Positions 13,899 to 21,382 of a DNA stretch of 24,237 nt are shown one piece after another (position 1 is the first letter of the stretch; every line of letters begins with the position of its first letter). The stretch comes from Microcaldota archaeon. Its GTDB lineage: Archaea; Micrarchaeota; Micrarchaeia; Norongarragalinales; UBA97. The translations under genes and the position numbers were made by a program. Where the stretch lies: positions 1-24,237 of the forward strand of contig JACRGG010000036.1 in assembly GCA_016217775.1 (NCBI GenBank). The letters run 5' to 3'. Below the pieces are notes generated by a model, which saw only the letters and a list, made by a program, of their open reading frames with translations, made no database searches and was not told the origin of the DNA.

Positions 13899-16490
13899 AT
13901 GATTTCATCGTTGCGCCTCACGCGATTCAAGTCCCACGAGCTAACGCAGCTAAGCTTCTCAAAGGGAACTAATTTGCTCATCGGCCCGATGGGCGCGGGC
14001 AAGAGTTCGGTGATGGACGCGATTTGCTTCGCTCTCTACGGGACTTTCCCGGCGCTGAAAAGCCACAAGATTACCCTCGACGAAGTCATTACCGCAAGGC
14101 CGGTAAAGCAAAACGACGCGAAAGTCCAGCTTAATTTCGCGTACAACGGCGGAAACTACCTAGTCGAGCGCTCGATTAAGGACGGCGCTGTCGAAGCGTA
14201 CTTCCACCGCGACTCAAAACTATTGGAGGGGCCCAACACGACTAAAGTCACCGGGGAAGTAGAGCGATTGCTCGGAGTCGACTACGATTTGTTCACGCGC
14301 GCGATTTACAGCGAGCAAAACAAGCTTGACTACTTCATTACGATGGGAAAAGGCGAGCGCAAGAAAATCCTCGACGAACTCCTTGGAATTGACCGCTTCG
14401 AGCAAGCCCGCTCGAGTGCCGGAACCCTAGTCTCGCGGTTGCGCGACGCGAAGAAGGAAGCCGCCGCGTTCTTGGACGCGAGCGACGAGAAAAACGTCTT
14501 GGAACAGTCGGCTTGCCTTTCAAAAGACGTTGCGCAGTTAACATCTCAAATCGCGTCATTCGACAAGTCATTCTCGCAGCTGTCCGCGCAGTCAACTCAA
14601 TTGCTTGAAAAAAAATCATTGCTTGAGAAAAAAAGCGCCGCGCATTCCAATCTTGAAAAAAAACTTGCGTCGGCAACCTCTGTTTTGGAGAGCTTGAAGA
14701 GCCAAGCGTCGCAAATCCAGCTGCAAGCGGCTCAAGTGGCGCAAACTGTTTCCAAACAAGGGCTAGCCGAGCAAAAAAAGAGCGTGGAGCAGAAAATAAC
14801 GCAATTGCGCTACGCTCAAACCGCGTTGGCGGAGTATTTAGCGAAGAAAACCTTGCTGGAGAGGGAACTTGAGGCGTTAAACAAAGCCATCGGCCAGTAC
14901 TCTCACTTGGCGGGCAAGGCAAAGCCCGACTTGGCGTCTAAAAAAACGGCGTTGCGCGAGGAGGAAAAGCAGTTCACCCAAAAAGAATCGCTGGCCAAAT
15001 CACTCGAGGAGAAAATCAGGCAGGCGAAGCTCTCGTCCGCCAAGCTAATCTTATTGCAGAAAGACGAGGAGGGCATCTTGCAGAAACTCGAGTTGACCGC
15101 CGCGCAGTTATCAAAGTTCGATGGCGTCGGGCAGAAAAAAGACGCGGTCAAGGACTTGCTTTCGTCATTGAAAGAGCGCGAGAAGCAAATTAACGACTCG
15201 ATTACCCACTTGTCAAGCGACACTACGTTGTGCCCGGTGTGCAGCACCGCGCTTACCGACGAGCACAAGGCGCGCATTGGCGGGGAGAAAAAGGACGCGC
15301 TCGGCAAAATCGCGGGCGAAAAGCAGTTGCTTGAGTCTCAACTCTCGCAATTAGCGGCGCAACTCGAGCAAAAGACTTTCCTTGACGCTGCAAAAACCGC
15401 GTTGGAGCAAAAGCTTGCGGTGATTGCGGAGAAAAAACCTCTTTTCGCGGCAGTCGAGCCTGTTCACGTTCTTGAAAAACAGTTTTCCGACGAGAAAATA
15501 ATTCTTTCAACCGCCGAAAAGCACAAGGCGGAATTGCTTGCGTCCCTCGAGTCGGACGAGCGGCTTTCAAGCGAGTTAGTAAAGCTTCAGTCAATCGAGG
15601 AGCAAAAGCAGAAGCTCGCCGGGCAACTGCATTACTTGGGGGAAAAGCCGAGTTTCGACCAGAAAACATTGGATGAATTAAGCGAGAAGCAAATCCAGTT
15701 ATCTAAGGCAAGCGAGTTTTTCGCCATACAAGAAAAAATCGAGGAAGTAACGCTGGGGCGAAATTCTGTTGAGCGCGAACTCGCCTCTCTCTCGTTTAAC
15801 AAAACTGATTTGGAGAACGCGACCGCGCAGTATCATTCTGCTGAAAAACAGTTAGTCGCAGTTTCCGGCGAGAAGAAAAGCGCGTCCGCGTTGCTTGCGG
15901 ACAAGTCGACTAGCTTGGAGAAGCTAGCGGTTAAGCAAAAAACTATTGAGGAAAAAAAGAGGCAATTCTCCGCCCTCGAGAAAAAAATCGAGTCCGTGCT
16001 CGTGTTTCAAAACTGCCTGCTGGAAACCCAGGCCCAATTGCGGACGGACTTGTGCACTGCGGTGAACCAGGCGATGTCAACAATTTGGCCCACTATCTAC
16101 CCTTACGGCGACTTTACTTCATTGAAATTAACTCCGTCCGCAACCGATTACTCCCTCGAGCTTCTAGCGGGAAAAGAGTGGACTCCAATCGAGCAGGCGT
16201 CGGGGGGAGAGAAGACTTGCGCGTCGCTTGCCTTGCGAATCGCGTTCGCGATGGTATTAACGCCAAGCTTAAGCTGGATAGTGCTTGACGAGCCCACGCA
16301 TAACCTCGACGCGCAGGCGGTGAACCGCTTGATTCGAATGTTGCACTTGGACTTGCCGTCGATAATCGGCCAGATATTCATTATCACCCACGACGAGCAG
16401 TTAAAGGAGGGAGCGAGCGGGAAGCTCTATAAAGTCGAGCGAGACAAGGACTCGTTCGAAAAGTCGGTTGTTGAAGAACTCGCGTTGTGA
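13899..16490 (+). CDS. rad50: DNA double-strand break repair ATPase Rad50
   Basis: 863 residues with the Rad50 layout. The N-terminal ATPase half has Walker A GPMGAGKSS (29-37). A long coiled coil follows, then a zinc hook CPVC (445-448) at the middle, then the return coiled coil. The C-terminal half has the signature SGGEK (about 768-772), Walker B VLDEPTHNLD (about 795-804) and ITHDEQL. Rad50 pairs with the Mre11 nuclease, and the hook joins two complexes. mre11, usually the gene just upstream in archaea, is absent: the upstream neighbour is the divergent ilvE. An unrecognised gene begins 3 nt after the stop. Confidence 0.97.
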   Translation: MISSLRLTRFKSHELTQLSFSKGTNLLIGPMGAGKSSVMDAICFALYGTFPALKSHKITLDEVITARPVKQNDAKVQLNFAYNGGNYLVERSIKDGAVEAYFHRDSKLLEGPNTTKVTGEVERLLGVDYDLFTRAIYSEQNKLDYFITMGKGERKKILDELLGIDRFEQARSSAGTLVSRLRDAKKEAAAFLDASDEKNVLEQSACLSKDVAQLTSQIASFDKSFSQLSAQSTQLLEKKSLLEKKSAAHSNLEKKLASATSVLESLKSQASQIQLQAAQVAQTVSKQGLAEQKKSVEQKITQLRYAQTALAEYLAKKTLLERELEALNKAIGQYSHLAGKAKPDLASKKTALREEEKQFTQKESLAKSLEEKIRQAKLSSAKLILLQKDEEGILQKLELTAAQLSKFDGVGQKKDAVKDLLSSLKEREKQINDSITHLSSDTTLCPVCSTALTDEHKARIGGEKKDALGKIAGEKQLLESQLSQLAAQLEQKTFLDAAKTALEQKLAVIAEKKPLFAAVEPVHVLEKQFSDEKIILSTAEKHKAELLASLESDERLSSELVKLQSIEEQKQKLAGQLHYLGEKPSFDQKTLDELSEKQIQLSKASEFFAIQEKIEEVTLGRNSVERELASLSFNKTDLENATAQYHSAEKQLVAVSGEKKSASALLADKSTSLEKLAVKQKTIEEKKRQFSALEKKIESVLVFQNCLLETQAQLRTDLCTAVNQAMSTIWPTIYPYGDFTSLKLTPSATDYSLELLAGKEWTPIEQASGGEKTCASLALRIAFAMVLTPSLSWIVLDEPTHNLDAQAVNRLIRMLHLDLPSIIGQIFIITHDEQLKEGASGKLYKVERDKDSFEKSVVEELAL

Positions 16491-16493
16491 GAG

Positions 16494-17207
16494 ATGCCTA
16501 AAATGATTGGAAACAAAAATTTTTCACTGGAGTTTCTAAACCGCGTTTTCGCCAACAAGCCCGGGTTTAGCGTAATCCCGTATCGACGGTATTCCTCGCC
16601 CAAAGAGTTTCGAAAAAACCACTTTCCGCCAAACACGCCGCGGCTATTGATTAGGACTAACTTGGACTTGCCTTTCGTGTCCCCTCGAGTTTACGATCAG
16701 CTTCCACGAACCGATTCCACACTCGAGGCGGCGCAAGCGGACTTGATGGGTTTGAATGAGGAATGGCTTAATCGAGTGCACAAACACGAGTCGCTGCAGT
16801 CCGTGGGCGCGCCAATAGAGTTTATCGTCCACCCGACTCGAAAAAGAGAGGATTTCTTGCTTAAGGGAAGCATTCTCTACCTGCCGGGCTTGCGCCAAAC
16901 GCAAGTTATAGTATTTGACAAGAGTATGTCTCCTAATTCAGGAACGTACGACAGCGAGCAAATGCAGATTACCCATAGGGCAAAAATCCTGAAGTACCTT
17001 TCTTCAATCGGAGTTCCCAAAAACCACGCCGAGAACATCCACGCACGGCTTTTGACTGCATTCAAGGAACTAAAATCGAGGGGATTAAAAGAGAATTTCT
17101 TGCAGGAAAAAAGGTATTTCAACGCAAGGTTTACTTTCCTAAAGTCGGAGTTGAAAAAACGCCCTCAAGACGCAAAACTAGAGTTTTACGACTTTCAGTA
17201 CTCCTAA
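16494..17207 (+). CDS. Unrecognised protein directly behind rad50
   Basis: 237 residues, soluble, no signal or membrane segment, no cysteines and many basic and aromatic residues. Distinct stretches: NFSLEFLNRVFANKPGFSVI, HFPPNTPRLLIRTNLDLPFV, a PIEFIVHPTRKREDFLLKGS strand region and a basic helical C-terminus (ARLLTAFKELKSRGLKENF). No known family or catalytic motif is recognised. The start is ATG 16494, 3 nt after the rad50 stop; ATG 16503 is also possible. The tight spacing suggests co-expression with rad50. Its TAA abuts the TAA of the convergent cca gene. Confidence 0.7.
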   Translation: MPKMIGNKNFSLEFLNRVFANKPGFSVIPYRRYSSPKEFRKNHFPPNTPRLLIRTNLDLPFVSPRVYDQLPRTDSTLEAAQADLMGLNEEWLNRVHKHESLQSVGAPIEFIVHPTRKREDFLLKGSILYLPGLRQTQVIVFDKSMSPNSGTYDSEQMQITHRAKILKYLSSIGVPKNHAENIHARLLTAFKELKSRGLKENFLQEKRYFNARFTFLKSELKKRPQDAKLEFYDFQYS

Positions 17208-18587
17208 TTACTTCCAAAAGCTTTCTTTCCTAGTCAGGTAGTTCTGCAAAAACGCGTTGTTGCCCCCGTCGAGAAGCTGCTGGTTTTCGAGGAGCTTGGC
17301 TTTGCTTAATTCTTTTTCAAACCTCGAGCCGACCGACACGCTGTTCTTGGAGCCAATCATTTCCGCGATTGCCTGCGAAACGTCGCTGTTCGAGCAAATC
17401 GTCTCTACAACCACTCGGTCCTCCGCGACGTACGGCCCGCGAATCGCGTCGCTTTTATGCGCGGCAACGAATTTCTTGACGCTAGTCCACTGCCACGCCG
17501 GGGGACCAACGATTTTCTGCATCAAGTGCTTGTGCTTCGAGTGGAACTCAAACATTAGCAGGCACGAATTCTCGCCGACGAACTCCTGGCAGTCGATAAT
17601 CGGGTAGCCGAGCATCCTGCAATTCGCTTTAATCGAGTGAAGAGTCTTTCGCAACTGCGGCACTAGAATGTCGGAAACAACGTCCTTTGGCTTGGCAAAA
17701 GAAATTCCAAGGAGGAAAGTGTCGCGCTGCGAGAGCTTTTTTTGAAGCGCGTGCTTGTCCAGCTTTTCTTCCCTCGGGTTTTCAAAAAATTTTTTCGAAG
17801 GGTTCTCCAAAAAAGATTTCGCCAACGCAATGAACTTGCAAAAGCTAGTCAGCGATACCGACGCGGCGGCGTTGCGCCGCTTGTCAATCGCGTCAACCAA
17901 AATAAGGGGGGAGGAAAACTCTTTCGCCAAGTCATCGCCCGTGTGGTGCGCCTCGACGTCAACGATTACTTGCGGCTTCCACGAACTCGCGGCAACAAGC
18001 AATCCAAGCAGGCTTCGGTAGTTTAAAATCAAGTACTCGCAGACTATTCCCGAGAACCCGCCGACATTGACTTCCGCCCCGTAAACCCCGCTTACCTTAA
18101 GCAGTTTTTTTAAGAGCCTCACGTCGCGCTTTTGGTGCGCGTTAAGCCTTTTCTGCAAGTAATCCATATGCAATGGCGAGCGGTCAACCGCGGACTTGAT
18201 GTCCTGGTGCGGCGCGGTCTTAAAGCACGGGATTACCTCGACTTTAAACCCGCCGATTTGCGCCTGCAGGTAAGGGTGCTGGGCGTAATGCATTTCCCAC
18301 TTTCCGGCAACGCTGCGCTTGACCGCGTCAATCGTCCGCTTTACAATTAATTCCTCGTCCAACTCGCGGGGGTAGCTGACGAACAAGTCGATGTCGCGGT
18401 CGTTTCGCAGCCCGGTGTCGCGCGCCGCGCTTCCAACCCAGAAAATGTCCGCGCCTTTTCCGACTTGCGCGATTATCTTCCCCGCGATTTTAGCGGCGAA
18501 CTCTTTTTCCTCCTCGGCTTCCGCTCGCGTGGGGCTGATTTGCGCAGCCGCGTGGATGAAAATCTTTTCGTAAACACCGTCGTCCAT
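17208..18587 (-). CDS. cca: Class I (archaeal) CCA-adding tRNA nucleotidyltransferase
   Basis: 459 residues, the archaeal size. The nucleotidyltransferase signature is WVGSAARDTGLRNDRDIDLF (GS at 52-53, D65 and D67). The third metal-site position is Glu (E117, VEVIPCF) where archaeal relatives usually have Asp (VDVVPCY). Further hallmarks are SAVDRSPLHMDYL, VYGAEVNVGGFSGIVCEYLI and DAIDKRRNAAASVS. The enzyme adds or repairs the CCA end of tRNA. The ATG at 18587 has GAGGT a few bases upstream. It is divergent from the pilus-type ATPase across the repeat array and tail to tail with the unknown gene at 16494, with no space between. Confidence 0.95.
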   Translation of the reverse strand: MDDGVYEKIFIHAAAQISPTRAEAEEEKEFAAKIAGKIIAQVGKGADIFWVGSAARDTGLRNDRDIDLFVSYPRELDEELIVKRTIDAVKRSVAGKWEMHYAQHPYLQAQIGGFKVEVIPCFKTAPHQDIKSAVDRSPLHMDYLQKRLNAHQKRDVRLLKKLLKVSGVYGAEVNVGGFSGIVCEYLILNYRSLLGLLVAASSWKPQVIVDVEAHHTGDDLAKEFSSPLILVDAIDKRRNAAASVSLTSFCKFIALAKSFLENPSKKFFENPREEKLDKHALQKKLSQRDTFLLGISFAKPKDVVSDILVPQLRKTLHSIKANCRMLGYPIIDCQEFVGENSCLLMFEFHSKHKHLMQKIVGPPAWQWTSVKKFVAAHKSDAIRGPYVAEDRVVVETICSNSDVSQAIAEMIGSKNSVSVGSRFEKELSKAKLLENQQLLDGGNNAFLQNYLTRKESFWK

Positions 18588-18643
18588 ACTACCTCAAATA
18601 AGCTGGGCTTTCTTTAAAATCATAGCTTAATTCGGTTTTTTCT

Positions 18644-18837
18644 TTTTCCGTTAACGCTTTTTCAGCATTGTGAGGAAAAGGGTTAGTGTGCCATTTTCCG
18701 TTAACGCTTTTTCAGCATTGTGAGGAAAAGGGTTAGTGTGCCATTTTCCGTTAACGCTTTTCGAGCAAAGCGAGGAAAAGGGTTAGTGTGCCATTTTCCG
18801 TTAACGCTTTTCGAGCAAAGCGAGGAAAAGGGTTAGT
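18644..18837. repeat. Tandem array of four 50-bp imperfectly palindromic repeats
   Basis: CCGTTAACGC recurs at 18648, 18698, 18748 and 18798, exactly 50 bp apart; the array is 3.9 units. Each unit contains TTAACGCTTTTY at one side and GAAAAGGGTTAG at the other, pairing 1-36, 2-35 and so on with one G-G mismatch. The units fall into two types: the first two have TTCAGCATTGTG in the centre and the last two have TCGAGCAAAGCG. The second type also forms an inner hairpin CGCTTT/AAAGCG. The array fills most of the gap between divergent cca and the ATPase gene and ends right at the ATPase promoter. There are no unique spacers, so it is not a CRISPR array. Confidence 0.95.
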
Positions 18838-18846
18838 TTATTTAAG
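18837..18846 (+). promoter_or_regulatory. TATA-like box for the secretion ATPase
   Basis: TTTATTTAAG directly after the last palindromic repeat, centred about 25 nt before the ATG at 18867. It fits a leaderless promoter placed right beside the repeat array. Confidence 0.5.
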
Positions 18847-18866
18847 CGCCTTTAAGTTGTTTTTAT

Positions 18867-20294
18867 ATGCCCGCGCAATTAAAGCACGCTTACCCCTTAA
18901 GCGATTACGCCTACTCGCCAAACGAGCTTACGGAGAGCGAGAGGAAGGAGTTTGCGGCGCTTAAGGACTTTTTCTTGAGGAAGAAAACAGTTTCAGACAT
19001 TTCCGCGGCGATTCCCGACTCCGCTAGGCAAAAGGCGTTGTTGGACTTGCAGCACGAGCTCTCGTTAAACGCGCCGAACACCCCGCTTGCAACCGACGAC
19101 AAGAAGCGCTTTGAGCAAAGCCTCTCGCAAATAAGCTCTAGCACTAAAGTCGCGAAGGCGGTCTTGGACGACTTGTACGGCTACCGCGTGATACAGCCTT
19201 TAATGGACGACGAGGGGCTTGAGGAAATAATGGTTAACGGCCTAGAGCCGATTCTAGTCTACCACCGCCAACTGGGGTTTTGCAAGACGAACCTGTTTTT
19301 CCAAAACGACTTGGAGTTAAGCAAGTTCACCGCCCAGCTCACTCCAATCGGCGGCAAGCAGCTTGAGGACATTAAGATGGCTGACGGCAGCCGGTGCAAC
19401 ATAGTCTTTCCTCCAAGCAGTTTGCAGACGACGGTTACGATAAGAAAATTCAAGAAACAGCCTTTCAGCATCCTCGACTTGATTAAAAACCAGACGATTA
19501 CCCTAGACTTGGCGGCGTTTCTATGGGCGGCAATGGATGGAATGCTGTTGTACCCGATGAACATCCTCGTAGTTGGCGGGACGGCGAGCGGGAAGACGAC
19601 TACGCTAAACGCGTTAAGCACTTTCATCCCCCCAAACGAGCGCATCATAACGATTGAGGACAGCCTCGAGTTGAGTTTCCTCAACCGCCAAAACTGGGTG
19701 AGGCTCGAGGCGAAGAAAAGCTCGCTTGAGGAACTCGTGAAAAACTCGCTTCGAATGCGCCCCGACCGTTTAGTGGTTGGCGAAGTGCGCGGGTCGGAGG
19801 CTGAAATGCTTTTCACCGCGATGAACGTGGGGCACCGCGGAGTGCTCGGCACCCTCCACGCGAATTCAGACCGCGATGCGATAACAAGGCTTGAAAACGC
19901 GCCGATGAACGTGCCGCGCGCGCTGATTCCCCTAGTCGACATTATTCTAGTCCAGCACCGCATTTTGGACAGGCGAAAGGGATTAGTCAAGCGCGTGACT
20001 CAAGTGAGCGAAGTATCGCGCATTGAGGACAAGATTGCGCTCAACGAGATTTACTCGTTTGACATTACCGCAGACTCGCTAAACCGCACTGCGCTCCCCT
20101 CGCAAACCCGCGAGAAGCTCGCCAAGGCCATCACCATCCCGCAATCCGAGGTTGACGCCGAGATTGGAAAGCGCCGCGAGTTATTGTCTTATATGCTCGA
20201 GAAGGGAATCACCAGCCCGCAGCACGTGAACTTATTTATGGAAAAATACTACGCGGAAGTAACCCCAAAGCCGGTGCAGCGCGACTCGGATTAA
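18867..20294 (+). CDS. Type II/IV secretion (pilus) ATPase, TadA/ArlI/PilB superfamily
   Basis: 475 residues. An N-terminal helical part (about 1-95) is followed by the N2-type domain (VIQPLMDDEGLEEIMVNG...MADGSRCNIVFPPSSL). The RecA-like core has Walker A GGTASGKTT (237-245, K243), an Asp box (IITIEDSLEL), Walker B around D300-G309 (DRLVVGEVRG) and the His box GTLHAN (328-333). This family powers assembly of type IV pili, archaella or secretion systems. No tadC-like membrane platform gene is next to it, and the pilin-like cluster lies 14 kb away. The pilus versus archaellum role cannot be told from the sequence. It is divergent from cca, with the repeat array in between. Confidence 0.9.
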   Translation: MPAQLKHAYPLSDYAYSPNELTESERKEFAALKDFFLRKKTVSDISAAIPDSARQKALLDLQHELSLNAPNTPLATDDKKRFEQSLSQISSSTKVAKAVLDDLYGYRVIQPLMDDEGLEEIMVNGLEPILVYHRQLGFCKTNLFFQNDLELSKFTAQLTPIGGKQLEDIKMADGSRCNIVFPPSSLQTTVTIRKFKKQPFSILDLIKNQTITLDLAAFLWAAMDGMLLYPMNILVVGGTASGKTTTLNALSTFIPPNERIITIEDSLELSFLNRQNWVRLEAKKSSLEELVKNSLRMRPDRLVVGEVRGSEAEMLFTAMNVGHRGVLGTLHANSDRDAITRLENAPMNVPRALIPLVDIILVQHRILDRRKGLVKRVTQVSEVSRIEDKIALNEIYSFDITADSLNRTALPSQTREKLAKAITIPQSEVDAEIGKRRELLSYMLEKGITSPQHVNLFMEKYYAEVTPKPVQRDSD

Positions 20295-20404
20295 ATCCTA
20301 TGGCGGCTGCTTTGGATTGTTTGCCTCGGGAATTCCTAGAAAATGCCTTCGTTGGAAAGCCTTAAAACCAGCGCGTATTATTATCTTTCCTTAGTGGCAT
20401 TACG

Positions 20405-21253
20405 ATGAAAAAAACCGTTTTAACCGCATTTTTTCTAGCCCTTGCCTTCACCGCATTGGGCTCAAGCTCGTACATTAAAATAACCGACCCCGTTTTCGCG
20501 CAAATAAATTCGGGCGCTGCCGCCTCCGATTCCATAAGCTTAGGCGTTGCCGGCCCGGGGCAAACACTGGAGTTAACCGCCGGCACTGACACGGGGGAGC
20601 AAAGCGCGAACTTGTCGACCGAGGGGAAAATCGCGAATTGGAATGTTCTTAGGATAATCCCCTCTTCACTTCCAAGCGGGTGGATGAATGAAGACAGCCA
20701 GGAATTCTCCTCGCCGATGAAAGCGCGCGTGATAATCCCGAAGAACGCCGCTGACGGCGAGTACTCGTTCACCGTGCAGGCGGTGGACAACTACGAGGGA
20801 GTCGCACCGCTGTCGTTTAAGGCCAAGGCTATCGTCTCAAAAGACGTCTTTGACTTTCGCCTCTCGTCCGACCCGGTTAAAGTCGCGGTAGGCCAAAAAG
20901 CTGTTTACTCGTTCGAGCTGTTCAACAAGGGCTCCGCGAGCGACGTGTTCGAGTTGAGCACGATTGGATTGCCCGAGCAGTATTCCGTGAAGAAAACCGT
21001 TTTCGTCCCAAAGGCGAGCAAGGCAACCGAATCAATAGAGCTAAGCTTCCGCGAGCCGAAGGAATACCCCGTGACGTTTAGCGCGGTTTCCCTATCCGGC
21101 CCCGCAATCAACGGCGTTCAGAAGGCAACATTGTTCGTCGGCAGCGACTTTGTTTCAGAAGCCAAGGCTGCCGGGCGCGGAGTGCTGTTGTTCCCAAGCG
21201 CGGAAAACGCCTTGTACTCAATCATTTCGTTTTTAGCCAACTTGCTGTTCTAA
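20405..21253 (+). CDS. Secreted protein with Ig-like (NEW3/COG1470-type) domains
   Basis: 282 residues. An N-terminal signal peptide (MKKTVLTAFFLALAFTALGS) is followed by two beta-rich regions. The second, about 150-245 (FDFRLSSDPVKVAVGQKAVY, then FELFNKGSASDVFELSTIGL), has the pattern of archaeal NEW3/CARDB-like Ig domains, in which a strand pair is followed by N-x-G and then S-x-D-V-F. A hydrophobic C-terminus (about 268-282, LYSIISFLANLLF) could anchor it to the membrane. Such proteins often act as surface or S-layer-associated adaptors. A TATA-like CTTAAAA (about 20360) lies 45 nt upstream. It is downstream of the ATPase on the same strand but has its own promoter-like element. Confidence 0.7.
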   Translation: MKKTVLTAFFLALAFTALGSSSYIKITDPVFAQINSGAAASDSISLGVAGPGQTLELTAGTDTGEQSANLSTEGKIANWNVLRIIPSSLPSGWMNEDSQEFSSPMKARVIIPKNAADGEYSFTVQAVDNYEGVAPLSFKAKAIVSKDVFDFRLSSDPVKVAVGQKAVYSFELFNKGSASDVFELSTIGLPEQYSVKKTVFVPKASKATESIELSFREPKEYPVTFSAVSLSGPAINGVQKATLFVGSDFVSEAKAAGRGVLLFPSAENALYSIISFLANLLF

Positions 21254-21333
21254 ACTCACAACCCAAAAGCGATTTCGTGCATTTATATTGTTTAATTTCC
21301 TTCCTTTCCCTAAGCAAGATTATCTGCGCTAGT

Positions 21334-21363
21334 GGCGCAATAAAATCAATGGTGCAATAAAAT
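21334..21363 (+). repeat. Two direct 13-bp repeats upstream of elp3
   Basis: GGCGCAATAAAAT at 21334-21346 and GGTGCAATAAAAT at 21351-21363, 17 bp apart. They lie between a TATA-like TTTATATT (about 21282) and the elp3 ATG. They may be a chance duplication or a short leader element. Confidence 0.35.
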
Positions 21364-21382
21364 TACTGGAGCAAAAATACAA

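Noticed and set aside
14338..15669. Several 130-195 codon minus-strand frames inside rad50
   Set aside because: Rad50 is intact and conserved on the plus strand, and these frames have biased, motif-free compositions.
18644..18837. CRISPR array
   Set aside because: The whole 50-bp unit is repeated and there are no unique spacers or cas genes.
19259..19990. A 243-codon open frame on the minus strand inside the secretion ATPase gene
   Set aside because: It is the shadow of a strongly conserved ATPase coding region.
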